Positions 1 to 8,303 of a stretch of DNA of 64,000 nucleotides are shown here, in pieces. Positions within the stretch are counted from its first letter, which is position 1, and each line of letters opens with the position of its first letter. Below the pieces are notes generated by a model. The model was not told the DNA's origin, did no database searches, and saw nothing but the letters and a program-made list of their open reading frames with translations. This DNA is from Streptomyces sp. C10-9-1. Lineage in GTDB: Bacteria; Actinomycetota; Actinomycetes; Streptomycetales; Streptomycetaceae. The DNA is taken from the NCBI RefSeq assembly GCF_024497955.1, contig NZ_JANHKP010000012.1, positions 124,001-188,000 of the forward strand. The letters run 5' to 3'. The position numbers and the translations under genes were made by a program.

Positions 1-1335
1 GTGGTCGGCGCACGGCGCAACTCCCCGCTGGTCGTGGGCGTCGGCGAGGACGAGTACTTCCTGGCCTCGGACGTGGCCGCGTTCATCGCCCACACCCGCT
101 CCGCGATCGAGCTCGGGCAGGACCAGGTGGTCGAACTGCGGCGCGAGGGGGTGACGGTCACCGGCTTCGACGGGCTGCCGGCGGACGTCCGCTCCTACCA
201 CGTGGACTGGGACGCCTCCGCCGCCGAGAAGGGCGGCTACGACTACTTCATGCTCAAGGAGATCGCCGAGCAGCCGAAGGCCGTCGCCGACACCCTCCTC
301 GGCCGCATCGGCGCGTCGGGCGAACTGACCCTCGACGAGATCCGCATCCCCGCCGCCGAACTGCGCGAGGCGACCAAGGTCGTCATCGTGGCGTGCGGGA
401 CGGCCTTCCACGCCGGGCTGATCGCCAAGTACGCCATCGAGCACTGGACCCGGGTGCCCTGCGAGGTCGAGCTGGCCAGCGAGTTCCGCTACCGGGACCC
501 GATCCTCGACCAGCGCACGCTGGTGGTCGCCGTCTCCCAGTCCGGCGAGACCATGGACACCCTGATGGCGCTGCGCCACGCCCGTGAGCAGGGGGCCAGG
601 GTGCTCGCCATCTGCAACACCAACGGGTCGACCATCCCGCGGGAGTCCGACGCGGTGCTCTACACCCACGCCGGACCGGAGGTCGCCGTCGCCTCCACCA
701 AGGCCTTCCTCACGCAGGTGGCGGCCTGCTACCTGCTCGCCCTCTACCTCGGCCAGGTGCGCGGCACCCAGTGGGGGGACGAGATCCGGGCCGTTGTGCG
801 GGACCTCGCGCAGATCGCCGGTCAGGTGGAGCGGGTCCTCGCGACCATGGAGCCGGTGCGCGAGCTGGCCCGTTCGCTGGCCGGCAAGGACACCGTCCTG
901 TTCCTGGGCCGCCATGTGGGCTACCCGGTCGCCCTGGAGGGCGCGCTGAAGCTCAAGGAACTCGCCTACATGCACGCCGAGGGCTTCGCCGCGGGGGAGC
1001 TCAAGCACGGGCCGATCGCCCTGATCGAGGAGGACCTGCCGGTGGTGGTGGTCGTGCCCTCGCCGCGGGGGCGCTCCGTGCTGCACGGCAAGATCGTCTC
1101 CAACATCCAGGAGATCCGGGCCCGGGGGGCCCGCACCATCGTGATCGCGGAGGAGGGCGACGAGGCGGTCGTGCCCTATGCGGACCACCTGGTGCGGATC
1201 CCGGCCACGCCGACGCTGCTGCAGCCGATGGTGGCCGCCGTGCCGCTCCAGGTCTTCGCCTGCGAACTCGCCACGGCCCGCGGCAACGAGGTGGACCAGC
1301 CGAGGAACCTGGCCAAGTCGGTGACGGTGGAATGA
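1..1335 (+). CDS. glmS: Glucosamine-6-phosphate synthase, 3' part (5' end outside window)
   Basis: C-terminal 444 codons of GlmS, which makes glucosamine-6-phosphate from fructose-6-phosphate and glutamine for peptidoglycan precursors. The family is about 605-620 residues, so roughly 170 residues of the N-terminal glutaminase domain lie before the window. The end of that domain is followed by two SIS (sugar isomerase) domains. Visible signatures are VACGTAFHAG, SQSGETMDTL, the EVAVASTKAF segment, the LKLKELAYMHAEGF-AGELKHGP block and the family C-terminus DQPRNLAKSVTVE. The first in-frame GTG at base 1 is only where the window cuts the gene. acpS follows 37 bp downstream on the same strand, probably co-transcribed. 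Streptomyces may carry a second glmS; which copy this is cannot be told from sequence alone. Confidence 0.95.
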   Translation: MVGARRNSPLVVGVGEDEYFLASDVAAFIAHTRSAIELGQDQVVELRREGVTVTGFDGLPADVRSYHVDWDASAAEKGGYDYFMLKEIAEQPKAVADTLLGRIGASGELTLDEIRIPAAELREATKVVIVACGTAFHAGLIAKYAIEHWTRVPCEVELASEFRYRDPILDQRTLVVAVSQSGETMDTLMALRHAREQGARVLAICNTNGSTIPRESDAVLYTHAGPEVAVASTKAFLTQVAACYLLALYLGQVRGTQWGDEIRAVVRDLAQIAGQVERVLATMEPVRELARSLAGKDTVLFLGRHVGYPVALEGALKLKELAYMHAEGFAAGELKHGPIALIEEDLPVVVVVPSPRGRSVLHGKIVSNIQEIRARGARTIVIAEEGDEAVVPYADHLVRIPATPTLLQPMVAAVPLQVFACELATARGNEVDQPRNLAKSVTVE

Positions 1336-1372
1336 GCGCCGAGCGCGCGGGAGGGGCGGGAGGGTCCGGAAG

Positions 1373-1741
1373 ATGATCATCGGGGTGGGGATCGACGTGG
1401 CGGAGATCGACCGCTTCGCCGCGTCGATGGAGCGGACGCCCGGCATGGCCGGGCGCCTGTTCGTGGAGCACGAGTTGCTGCTGCCGAGCGGGGAGCGCCG
1501 GGGCTACGCGTCCCTGGCGGCCCGGTTCGCCGCGAAGGAGGCCCTGGCCAAGGCCCTCGGCGCGCCCGCGGGACTGCTCTGGACCGACGCGGAGGTCTAC
1601 GTGGAGGACTCGGGGCGCCCCCGGCTGCGGGTACGCGGCACGGTGGCCGCGCGCGCGGCCGAGCTGGGTGTGCGCAGCTGGCACCTGTCGCTGAGCCACG
1701 ACGCGGGCGTGGCCTCCGCGGTGGTCGTGGCCGAGGGCTGA
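1373..1741 (+). CDS. acpS: Holo-[acyl-carrier-protein] synthase
   Basis: 122 residues, the normal size for AcpS, which transfers 4'-phosphopantetheine from CoA to the serine of acyl carrier proteins. The N-terminal motif GVGIDVAEIDRF carries the Mg-binding Asp, and FAAKEALAKALG carries the second metal-binding Glu and catalytic region. The C-terminal LSLSHDAGVASAVVV strand matches the family. A GGAAG ribosome site precedes the ATG. It follows glmS closely and precedes the NAD(P)HX repair gene by about 130 bp. Confidence 0.95.
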   Translation: MIIGVGIDVAEIDRFAASMERTPGMAGRLFVEHELLLPSGERRGYASLAARFAAKEALAKALGAPAGLLWTDAEVYVEDSGRPRLRVRGTVAARAAELGVRSWHLSLSHDAGVASAVVVAEG

Positions 1742-1868
1742 CCGCGCCGCTCCCGGGCCGCCCGGAGCGGCCCGGGCGGCGGGCCCGGCCCCAACCCGGC
1801 CCTTCCCCGGCCGACTTGCCGCCCCGCCCGGCACGCGGCGGCCACCCCGGTGCGGCAGACTCGGGGGC

Positions 1869-3344
1869 ATGCGTAGCGCGTACACCGTCGAAGCCGTCCG
1901 CCACGCCGAGGCGCAGCTCATGGCCCGGCTGCCCGAGGGCGCGCTGATGCAGCGCGCCGCGGCCGGGCTGGCCGCCGCCTGTGCCAGGGTGCTGGGCCGG
2001 GTCTACGGGGCACGCGTCGTGCTCCTCGTGGGCAGCGGCGCGAACGGCGGCGACGCCCTGTTCGCCGGAGCCCGGCTGGCCCGCCGCGGCGCCGGTGTGA
2101 CCGCGGTACCGCTCGCCCCCGGCCGCACCCACCCGGCCGGGCTCGCGGCCCTGCTGAAGGCCGGGGGAGCGGTCGCCGAGGACCCCTTCGACGCCCTCGC
2201 CGGGGCCGACCTGGTGGTGGACGGCATCACCGGCATCGGCGGGCACGGCGGCCTGCGCCCGGACGCCGTGCCCCTCGCCCGCGCCGCCCGGGGCTCCGGC
2301 GCGGTGGTCGTGGCCGTCGACCTGCCGAGCGGCGTCGAGGCCGACACGGGCGAGGTGCCGGGCGAGGCGCTCCGGGCCGACCTGACGGTCACCTTCGGCA
2401 CCCACAAGCCCGCACTCCTGGTCGACCCGGCCCGGGAGTACGCGGGCGCCGTGCACCTGGTGGACATCGGCCTGGGGGACGAGCTGCCGTCCGTGCCCGT
2501 GCTGGAGGCACTCCAGCACGCCGACGTCGCCCGGATGCTGCCGCTGCCCGCCGCCGAGAGCGACAAGTACCGCCGCGGCGTGGTCGGCGTGGTGGCCGGC
2601 TCGGCCCGGTACCCGGGCGCGGCCGTGCTCGCCGTGGCGGGCGCCCTGCGCGGCGGGGCCGGAGCGGTCCGCTACGTGGGCCCCGGTGCCGCGGCCGTGA
2701 TCGCCCGCTTCCCCGAATGCCTGGTCAGCACGGGGCGGCCGAGCGAGGCGGGCCGGGTCCAGTCCTGGGTCGTCGGCCCCGGCATCGGCGAGATGCGCGA
2801 GGCCGTGTACGAGGTGCTGGCCTCCGACGTCCCCGTGCTGGTCGACGCGGACGGCCTGCGGCTGCTGGAGGTCTCCGAGGTCCGCGAGCGCACCGCCCCC
2901 ACGCTGCTCACCCCGCACGCCGGCGAGGCCGCCGCGCTGCTCGGCTGCGCCCGCGAGGAGGTCGAGGCCGGCCGCCTCGCGGCCGCCCGGGAGCTGGCCG
3001 CCCGCTACGGCGCGACGGTGCTGCTCAAGGGATCCACCACCCTGGTGGCCGCTCCCGACGGCGGACGCTCCCCGGTCCGCGTCAACCCCATGGGCACGCC
3101 CTGGCTGGCGACCGCGGGCAGCGGCGACGTGCTCTCCGGGCTCGCGGGCTCCCTGCTCGCCGCCGGTCTCGGCGCCCGGGACGCCGGCTCCGCGGCCGCC
3201 TACCTGCACGGTCTCGCCGCCCGGCTGGCCTCCGCCCGGGGGGTGCCGCTGACCGCCGAGGAGGTGGCCGCGGCGCTCCCGGCCGCGTGGCACGGGGTGC
3301 GCGATCCGCGCGGCGCGCGGCCGCCGGAGCCGGGCCGCCCCTGA
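1869..3344 (+). CDS. nnr: Bifunctional NAD(P)H-hydrate epimerase / ADP-dependent dehydratase
   Basis: 491-residue two-domain protein that repairs hydrated NADH and NADPH. The N-terminal YjeF_N epimerase domain (about residues 1-210) shows VGSGANGGDALFAGARLARRG and DGITGIGG. The C-terminal ribokinase-like dehydratase (about 225-475) shows TPHAGEAAALLG and the ATAGSGDVLSGLAGSLLA motif with its catalytic Asp. The fused arrangement is usual in bacteria. No Shine-Dalgarno is visible; a CAGACT hexamer (1856-1861) ends 7 nt before the ATG, the spacing of a leaderless promoter. The position next to acpS and alr is the standard Streptomyces order. Confidence 0.93.
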   Translation: MRSAYTVEAVRHAEAQLMARLPEGALMQRAAAGLAAACARVLGRVYGARVVLLVGSGANGGDALFAGARLARRGAGVTAVPLAPGRTHPAGLAALLKAGGAVAEDPFDALAGADLVVDGITGIGGHGGLRPDAVPLARAARGSGAVVVAVDLPSGVEADTGEVPGEALRADLTVTFGTHKPALLVDPAREYAGAVHLVDIGLGDELPSVPVLEALQHADVARMLPLPAAESDKYRRGVVGVVAGSARYPGAAVLAVAGALRGGAGAVRYVGPGAAAVIARFPECLVSTGRPSEAGRVQSWVVGPGIGEMREAVYEVLASDVPVLVDADGLRLLEVSEVRERTAPTLLTPHAGEAAALLGCAREEVEAGRLAAARELAARYGATVLLKGSTTLVAAPDGGRSPVRVNPMGTPWLATAGSGDVLSGLAGSLLAAGLGARDAGSAAAYLHGLAARLASARGVPLTAEEVAAALPAAWHGVRDPRGARPPEPGRP

Positions 3345-3474
3345 ACCCGGCTCTTCCGGGGCTCCGTTGGCACGGCCCCGTCCCGGAGCGAGGCCGGCAC
3401 GGGCCACGGGCACGTGACGCGGTAGACCACCGGGGGTACGGACCGCCGCGGACGCCTCTGAGAGACTGGGCGGG

Positions 3475-4746
3475 ATGAGCCAGACACCGCACAGCCCCGC
3501 ACAGCCGCGAGCCCGGGCGGAGATCGATCTCGCCGCCCTGCGCGCCAACGTCCGCGCGCTGCGCGCCCGCGCCCCGCGCGCCGCGCTGATGGCCGTGGTC
3601 AAATCGGACGCGTACGGCCACGGCGCGGTGCCCTGTGCCCTGGCCGCGCAGTCCGCCGGTGCCACCTGGATCGGCACCGCCACCCCGCACGAGGCGCTGG
3701 CCCTGCGCGCCGCGGGCGTCGGCGGACGGATCCTGTGCTGGCTGTGGACCCCGGGCGACCCGTGGCGCGAGGGCATCGAGGCCGACCTGGACATGTCCGT
3801 GAGCGGGCTGTGGGCCCTGCGCGAGGTGGTGGACGCCGCCCGCGCGGTCGGCCGCCCCGCGCGCGTCCAGCTCAAGGCCGACACGGGCCTCGGCCGCAAC
3901 GGCTGCCCGCCCGCCGACTGGCCCGCCCTGGTGGCCGCGGCGCGCGGCGCCGAGGAGGAGGGCCTGGTACGGGTCACCGGCCTGTGGTCCCACCTCGCCT
4001 GCGCCGACGAGCCGGGCCACCCCTCGACCGCTGCCCAGCTGCACGTCTTCCGGGACCTGCTGGACCACGCGGAGAAGGCCGGCATCGACCCCGAGGTGCG
4101 GCACCTCGCCAACTCGCCCGCCACGCTGACCCTCCCCGAGACGCACTTCGACCTGGTGCGCACGGGCATCGCCCTGTACGGCATCTCACCCGCGCCCGAA
4201 CTCGGGACCTCCGAGGAGTTCGGACTGCGCCCGGTGATGACCCTGTCCGCCTCGGTGGCCCTGCTGAAGCACGTCCCGGCGGGCCACGGCGTGAGCTACG
4301 GGCACCACTACGTCACCCCGGGCGAGACGACCCTGGCCCTGGTGCCGCTCGGGTACGCGGACGGCATCCCGCGGCACGCCTCGGGGACCGGGCCGGTCCT
4401 GATCGGCGGAGAGCGCCACCGGGTCGCCGGGCGGGTGGCCATGGACCAGTTCGTCGTCGACCTGGGCGGCCGGACGGTTCCGGAGGGCAGCGAGGTGCTG
4501 CTCTTCGGCCCCGGCGACCGCGGTGAGCCGACGGCCGAGGACTGGGCCCGTGCCGCGGGGACGATCGCCTACGAGATCGTCACGCGCATCGGGACGCGGG
4601 TTCCGCGCGTCCATCTGAACGAGGGCGCGGACGGGGCCCCGGCCCCCGGCCCGTCCGGTGGGCCGCACCCGGGGCGGCGGCGCACGGACCACGGGGCCCC
4701 CGGCCCCCGGCGGCAGGAGCACGAGCACGGGCACGTCGACGAGTAG
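3475..4746 (+). CDS. alr: Alanine racemase
   Basis: 423-residue PLP enzyme that makes D-alanine for peptidoglycan. The PLP lysine is in VVKSDAYGHG (Lys43). The second catalytic Tyr is in SYGHHYVTP, and the substrate pocket GYADGIPR and the AMDQFVVD block are present. The domain order is an N-terminal TIM barrel then a beta-domain. The last 40 or so residues (Pro/Gly/Arg/His-rich, ending HEHGHVDE) go beyond the usual 380-390 residue enzyme and look disordered. The next gene starts 10 bp downstream, suggesting an operon. Confidence 0.95.
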   Translation: MSQTPHSPAQPRARAEIDLAALRANVRALRARAPRAALMAVVKSDAYGHGAVPCALAAQSAGATWIGTATPHEALALRAAGVGGRILCWLWTPGDPWREGIEADLDMSVSGLWALREVVDAARAVGRPARVQLKADTGLGRNGCPPADWPALVAAARGAEEEGLVRVTGLWSHLACADEPGHPSTAAQLHVFRDLLDHAEKAGIDPEVRHLANSPATLTLPETHFDLVRTGIALYGISPAPELGTSEEFGLRPVMTLSASVALLKHVPAGHGVSYGHHYVTPGETTLALVPLGYADGIPRHASGTGPVLIGGERHRVAGRVAMDQFVVDLGGRTVPEGSEVLLFGPGDRGEPTAEDWARAAGTIAYEIVTRIGTRVPRVHLNEGADGAPAPGPSGGPHPGRRRTDHGAPGPRRQEHEHGHVDE

Positions 4747-4756
4747 GAGGGGCACG

Positions 4757-5971
4757 GTGGGCGAGACCGGTACGGGGGAGGCCGTCGCGGCGGCGGCCGC
4801 GGGCCACTGGCGCAGAGCGGGCGTCGCCGGCGCGGCGATAGGGGTGATCGCGGCGGGAGCCGCCGCGGGCGTCGCCGTGGAGCGGCTCACCGTCGGGCGG
4901 GGCATGCGCCGGAAGGCGCGGCTGGCGCTGGACGCCGCCGGCCCCTACGGATCCCTGCGCGGGACCCCCGGCCGCGCCGTCGCCGACGACGGCACGGTGC
5001 TCTACTACGAGGTCGACGAGGTCGACCCGCAGGCCGCGGCCCCGCGACGGCGGCGCCTCTTCGGCCGCAAGGCCCCCGCCCCCGTCACCGTCGTCTTCAG
5101 CCACGGCTACTGCCTCGGCCAGGACTCCTGGCACTTCCAGCGGGCCGCCCTGCGCGGGCTGGTGCGCACCGTCTACTGGGACCAGCGCAGCCACGGCCGC
5201 TCGGCCCGCGGCGCCTCCCAGACCGGCCCCGGCGCGGTACCGGTCACCATCGACCAGCTGGGCAGGGACCTGAAGGCGGTCGTCGAGGCGGCCGCACCCG
5301 AGGGGCCCCTGGTACTCGTCGGGCACTCCATGGGCGGCATGACGATGATGGCGCTCGCCGCGCACTGCCCGGAGCTGGTCCGGGAACGGGTGGCCGCGGC
5401 CGCCTTCGTGGGCACCTCCGCGGGCCGCCTGGGCGAGGTGAACTACGGCCTGCCGGTGGCGGGCGTCAACGCGGTGCGGCGGGTGCTGCCCGGGGTGCTC
5501 AGGGCGCTCGGCTCGCAGGCGGAGCTGGTGGAGCGGGGCCGCCGGGCCACCGCCGACCTGTTCGCCGGGCTGGTCAAGCGGTACTCCTTCTCGTCCGGGG
5601 AGGTGGACCCGGCCGTCGCCCGCTTCGCCGAGCGGCTGATCGAGTCGACGCCGATCGACGTGGTGGCGGAGTTCTATCCGGCCTTCGCCGAGCACGACAA
5701 GAGCGAGGCCCTCGGAGTGTTCTCCGGGACGCCGGTCCTGGTGCTCTCGGGAGACGAGGACCTGGTGACGCCGAGCACGCACAGCGAGGCCATCGCCGAC
5801 CGGCTGCCGCACGCGGAACTGGTGATCGTGCCCGACGGGGGGCATCTGGTGATGCTGGAGCACCCCGAGGCGGTCACCGACCGGATCGCGGACCTGCTGG
5901 TCCGGGCGGGTGCCGTGCCGGATGCGGCTAACGTTGGCACGTATGGAAGCACAGCACAGCCCGGAGGCTAG
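4757..5971 (+). CDS. Alpha/beta hydrolase with N-terminal membrane anchor
   Basis: 404 residues from a GTG preceded by TAGGAGGGGC. A hydrophobic stretch near residues 17-40 (AGVAGAAIGVIAAGAAAGVA) is probably a membrane anchor or signal. The hydrolase fold follows: HGYCLGQDSW oxyanion region, nucleophile elbow GHSMGG (Ser), acid in LSGDEDLVTP and His in DGGHLVMLEHPE. The triad is complete, so it is probably active; substrate unknown. The 3' end overlaps the start of tsaE by 29 bp, tying it to the alr-tsaE transcription unit. This gene is commonly found between alr and tsaE in Streptomyces (from memory). Confidence 0.85.
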   Translation: MGETGTGEAVAAAAAGHWRRAGVAGAAIGVIAAGAAAGVAVERLTVGRGMRRKARLALDAAGPYGSLRGTPGRAVADDGTVLYYEVDEVDPQAAAPRRRRLFGRKAPAPVTVVFSHGYCLGQDSWHFQRAALRGLVRTVYWDQRSHGRSARGASQTGPGAVPVTIDQLGRDLKAVVEAAAPEGPLVLVGHSMGGMTMMALAAHCPELVRERVAAAAFVGTSAGRLGEVNYGLPVAGVNAVRRVLPGVLRALGSQAELVERGRRATADLFAGLVKRYSFSSGEVDPAVARFAERLIESTPIDVVAEFYPAFAEHDKSEALGVFSGTPVLVLSGDEDLVTPSTHSEAIADRLPHAELVIVPDGGHLVMLEHPEAVTDRIADLLVRAGAVPDAANVGTYGSTAQPGG

Positions 5972-6506
5972 CCCGCAGGCGGGCGCCCAGGCCGAGACGG
6001 CCGCCGCCCGGTCCCGCCCCACGGCCGGGTCCCGGCTCACGGTCGAGTCCCCGGAGGGGATGCGGGACCTGGGGCGCCGCCTCGCCAAGCTGCTGCGCCC
6101 CGGCGACCTGGTGATGCTGACCGGGGAGCTGGGAGCCGGCAAGACCACGCTGACCCGCGGCCTGGGCGAGGGCCTGGGCGTGCGGGGAGCGGTGACCTCC
6201 CCCACCTTCGTGATCGCCCGGGTCCATCCGCCGCTCGGGGACGGCCCGGCCCTGGTCCACGTCGACGCCTACCGCCTTGGTGGCGGGCTGGACGAGATGG
6301 AGGACCTCGACCTGGACGTGTCGCTGCCGGAGTCCGTGGTGGTCGTCGAATGGGGGGACGGCAAGGTCGAGGACCTCTCCGAGGACCGCCTGCACGTGCT
6401 CATCCACCGCATGGCGGGCGAGACCGACGACGACCGGCGCGAGATCGCCCTGAACGGCTACGGCGAGCGCTGGCGCGCGGCGGGCCTGGAGTCCGCCGCG
6501 GTCTGA
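5943..6506 (+). CDS. tsaE: tRNA t6A37 threonylcarbamoyl transferase ATPase subunit
   Basis: 187 residues. TsaE is the P-loop ATPase that helps the TsaB-TsaD complex make t6A37 on ANN-decoding tRNAs. The Walker A is GELGAGKTT; the SPTFVIARVH strand and HVDAYRL and VVVEWGDG segments are family hallmarks. About 30 extra Ala/Arg-rich residues precede the domain. The start lies inside the upstream hydrolase gene. No Shine-Dalgarno is seen, but TAACGT (5929-5934) ends 8 nt before the ATG, so an internal leaderless promoter is possible. Its partners tsaB, rimI and tsaD lie 1.1 kb downstream, after an intervening unit. Confidence 0.94.
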   Translation: MEAQHSPEASPQAGAQAETAAARSRPTAGSRLTVESPEGMRDLGRRLAKLLRPGDLVMLTGELGAGKTTLTRGLGEGLGVRGAVTSPTFVIARVHPPLGDGPALVHVDAYRLGGGLDEMEDLDLDVSLPESVVVVEWGDGKVEDLSEDRLHVLIHRMAGETDDDRREIALNGYGERWRAAGLESAAV

Positions 6507-6596
6507 CCCCGCCGCGCTCCGCGGGCGGGGCGGTCCGGGGGCCGCGGGAGTGGGCCGCCCTCCCCGCCGCCGGGGGCGCTCGGGGGCTTCCGTGTG

Positions 6597-6615
6597 TTCC
6601 GACAAGGTGTCGGAA
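6597..6615. repeat. Inverted repeat after tsaE
   Basis: Perfect 8-bp arms TTCCGACA and TGTCGGAA separated by AGG. It lies about 90 bp after the tsaE stop and 50 bp upstream of the iron-box-like site. It could be a short operator or the hairpin of a tsaE terminator; no T-tract follows, so an operator is as likely. Confidence 0.5.
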
Positions 6616-6665
6616 AGATGTTGCGCGGTCCGCCCCGCGCATGGTGACATGGCCTCCAGAGCTGG

Positions 6666-6681
6666 TTAGGTATACCTCACC
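6666..6681 (+). promoter_or_regulatory. Iron-box-like operator (DmdR/IdeR type)
   Basis: TTAGGTATACCTCACC. Its two halves TTAGGT and CTCACC are identical to those of the classic Streptomyces iron box TTAGGTTAGGCTCACCTAA and are spaced by 4 nt as in that box; only the centre and the right edge differ. The centre forms a perfect palindrome AGGTATACCT. A -35-like GTGACA (6644-6649) lies 17 bp upstream of TAGGTA, so a repressor here would cover the -10. The site lies 30 bp before the small ORF at 6712. Confidence 0.5.
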
Positions 6682-6711
6682 ACGACCGCCCCGGAGTTCC
6701 AGGAGGCGTCC

Positions 6712-6930
6712 ATGCCGGCATCGGAGCGCGCAGCGCAGTCCCGTCGCCCGTCGGCCCCGGCCGACGGCTCCCGCCCGGCCACCGTGCCGTCCATGCACGA
6801 GCTGCTGGCGTCCTGCGCCGCCGCCACGGCGGTCTCGACCCCGCCGGGGGCAGCCACCGGCCTCTCGACCCCGCCGCGGGGTGCCTCACCGGCCCGGGGC
6901 GAGCCCGGCACACGGCGCGACGCGGCCTGA
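6712..6930 (+). CDS. Small hypothetical protein (72 aa) behind an iron-box-like site
   Basis: 72 codons with a strong ribosome site (AGGAGG, 5 nt spacing) and the ATG well placed after a candidate iron-regulated promoter. The protein is Ala/Pro/Ser/Arg-rich with no signal peptide or membrane segment. Its only structured-looking part is MHELLASCAAATAVSTPP (from about residue 28), with a single Cys. I do not recognise a family. It could be a translated leader peptide, an iron-responsive small protein, or a chance ORF. The good ribosome site and upstream operator are the main support. Confidence 0.5.
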   Translation: MPASERAAQSRRPSAPADGSRPATVPSMHELLASCAAATAVSTPPGAATGLSTPPRGASPARGEPGTRRDAA

Positions 6931-6985
6931 GCGCCGAGCCGGCATCCCCGGTCCCGGCTCCGTGCCCGGCGCCGGAGAGCACGTC

Positions 6986-7543
6986 CTAGGGGACGACGAC
7001 GACCGCCGAGTCGATCGCGGCGAACTTCCACATCGCGTCCCCGTCGGCACGGCTCATCCGCACCCCGCCGGTCCGCTTCTCCGGGTCGGGGCTGTCCATG
7101 GAGCCGTCCACCGCCGCGCTGAACCCGATGGTGACGCCCTCCACCGAGGTGAAGCGCACCACGTGCTCGATCGGCACGCCGTCGGAGCCCGCCACCCTGC
7201 CCGACCGCGAGGTCACCGCGTAGGTCCCCGGCTCCGGGCTCACCGTCGAGGGCATCACGCGGAAGGTCCGGGGCTCGCCGCTCTCGCCGACCAGCCACAC
7301 CCTGCGGTCCGCCAGCGCGTACACCACCCGCTCGCCGGTGCCCGAGTCGTCGGGGACGGCCAGCGGGTCCTTCGCGGGAGGCTTCGGGGCACCGGACGCC
7401 TGCGCCGAGGGGGAGGCTCCGGGCGCCTGGGGGGCCGCGAGGACGTCGGGGGCGCTGGCGCGCGCCTGGAAGGCCAGGAACCCGACCGCGGCCAGCGCGG
7501 CCGCCGTGAGCCCGGCCACGAGTCCCGAGCTGCTCCGTGCCAC
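6986..7543 (-). CDS. Secreted L,D-transpeptidase-like protein lacking catalytic His and Cys
   Basis: 185 residues from a GTG. An N-terminal hydrophobic segment (about residues 8-26) is a signal peptide or anchor, then a Pro/Ala linker to about residue 65. The rest reads like a YkuD domain: VYALADRRVWLVGE, then TYAVTSRSG, and near the C-terminus TGGVRMSRADGDAMW. The last segment aligns with the YkuD signature SHGCVRMxxxDAxxLY, but His is replaced by Thr and the nucleophilic Cys by Gly, so transpeptidase activity is not expected. It is divergent from tsaB, and the shared intergenic DNA holds an 18-bp inverted repeat. The fold assignment is by eye from short motifs. Confidence 0.7.
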   Translation of the reverse strand: MARSSSGLVAGLTAAALAAVGFLAFQARASAPDVLAAPQAPGASPSAQASGAPKPPAKDPLAVPDDSGTGERVVYALADRRVWLVGESGEPRTFRVMPSTVSPEPGTYAVTSRSGRVAGSDGVPIEHVVRFTSVEGVTIGFSAAVDGSMDSPDPEKRTGGVRMSRADGDAMWKFAAIDSAVVVVP

Positions 7544-7567
7544 CGTGCCCCACCTTTCGCAAGCGTT

Positions 7568-7612
7568 CCCCGTCGAACGTGACGGTAGCAGCCGCCGTCA
7601 CGTTCGACGGGG
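7568..7612. repeat. 18-bp perfect inverted repeat in divergent intergenic region
   Basis: Arms CCCCGTCGAACGTGACGG (7568-7585) and CCGTCACGTTCGACGGGG (7595-7612) with a 9-nt loop. It lies 24 bp from the GTG of the L,D-transpeptidase-like gene and 25 bp upstream of the tsaB -10-like TAGGCT (7638-7643). Since both genes point away from it, it is not a 3' terminator. A large operator for a dimeric repressor, or a hairpin in the leader of the minus-strand gene, fits better. Confidence 0.7.
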
Positions 7613-7649
7613 CACCGTGCCCGCCCCGTGGGAGCCGTAGGCTGTTCGC

Positions 7650-8303
7650 GTGCTCTTGCTCGCCATGGATACCGCAACCCCCGCCGTCACCGCCGCCCTC
7701 CACGACGGCACCGGCATCGTCGCCGAGTCCACCCGAGTGGACGCCCGCCGCCACGGCGAGCTGCTGCTCCCGGCCGTCGACCGGGTGCTCGCCGAGGCCG
7801 GCACGGACCTCGGCTCCGTGACCGGGATCGTGGTCGGGGTCGGCCCGGGCCCCTACACCGGACTGCGCGTCGGGCTGGTGACCGCCGCGACCTTCGCCTC
7901 CGCGCTGGGCGTCCCCGTGCACGGTGTGTGCACCCTCGACGGGCTGGCCTACGCGGCCGGGCTCGACGAGCCCTTCACCGTGGCCACCGACGCCCGCCGC
8001 AAGGAGGTCTACTGGGCCCGCTACGCCGACTCCCGCACCCGGGTGACCGAGGCCGCCGTCGACCGGCCCGCCGAGATCGCGGAGCAGGTCGCCGGGGTAC
8101 CCGCGGTGGGCGCGGGGGCCCTGCTCTACCCCGGGACCTTCCCCGACGCCCGCGCCCCCGAGCACGCGAGCGCGGCGGCACTCGCCTCGCTCGCCGCCGA
8201 GCGGCTCGCCTCCGGCGCCGGGTTCCTGGACCCGCACCCCCTCTACCTGCGCCGCCCCGACGCCCAGGTGCCCAGGAACTACAAGGTGGTCACACCGCAG
8301 TGA
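7650..8303 (+). CDS. tsaB: tRNA t6A37 threonylcarbamoyltransferase complex dimerisation subunit
   Basis: 217 residues, an ASKHA-fold TsaD paralogue that heterodimerises with TsaD. Visible are LLLAMDTATPAVTAAL, the GVGPGPYTGLRVGL motif, TLDGLAYAAG and TDARRKEVYWARY. The start GTG lacks a Shine-Dalgarno; TAGGCT ends 6 nt upstream, as in leaderless genes. The stop overlaps the rimI start (GTGA), showing translational coupling. Confidence 0.94.
   Translation: MLLLAMDTATPAVTAALHDGTGIVAESTRVDARRHGELLLPAVDRVLAEAGTDLGSVTGIVVGVGPGPYTGLRVGLVTAATFASALGVPVHGVCTLDGLAYAAGLDEPFTVATDARRKEVYWARYADSRTRVTEAAVDRPAEIAEQVAGVPAVGAGALLYPGTFPDARAPEHASAAALASLAAERLASGAGFLDPHPLYLRRPDAQVPRNYKVVTPQ

Noticed and set aside
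1377..4184. 935-codon minus-strand ORF opposite acpS-nnr-alr
   Set aside because: Antisense shadow of three well-identified genes; Arg/Gly/Pro-rich composition typical of reversed high-GC codons.
6597..6615. LexA (SOS) box
   Set aside because: TTCCGACA-AGG-TGTCGGAA does not match the actinobacterial LexA pattern GAAC-N4-GTTC.
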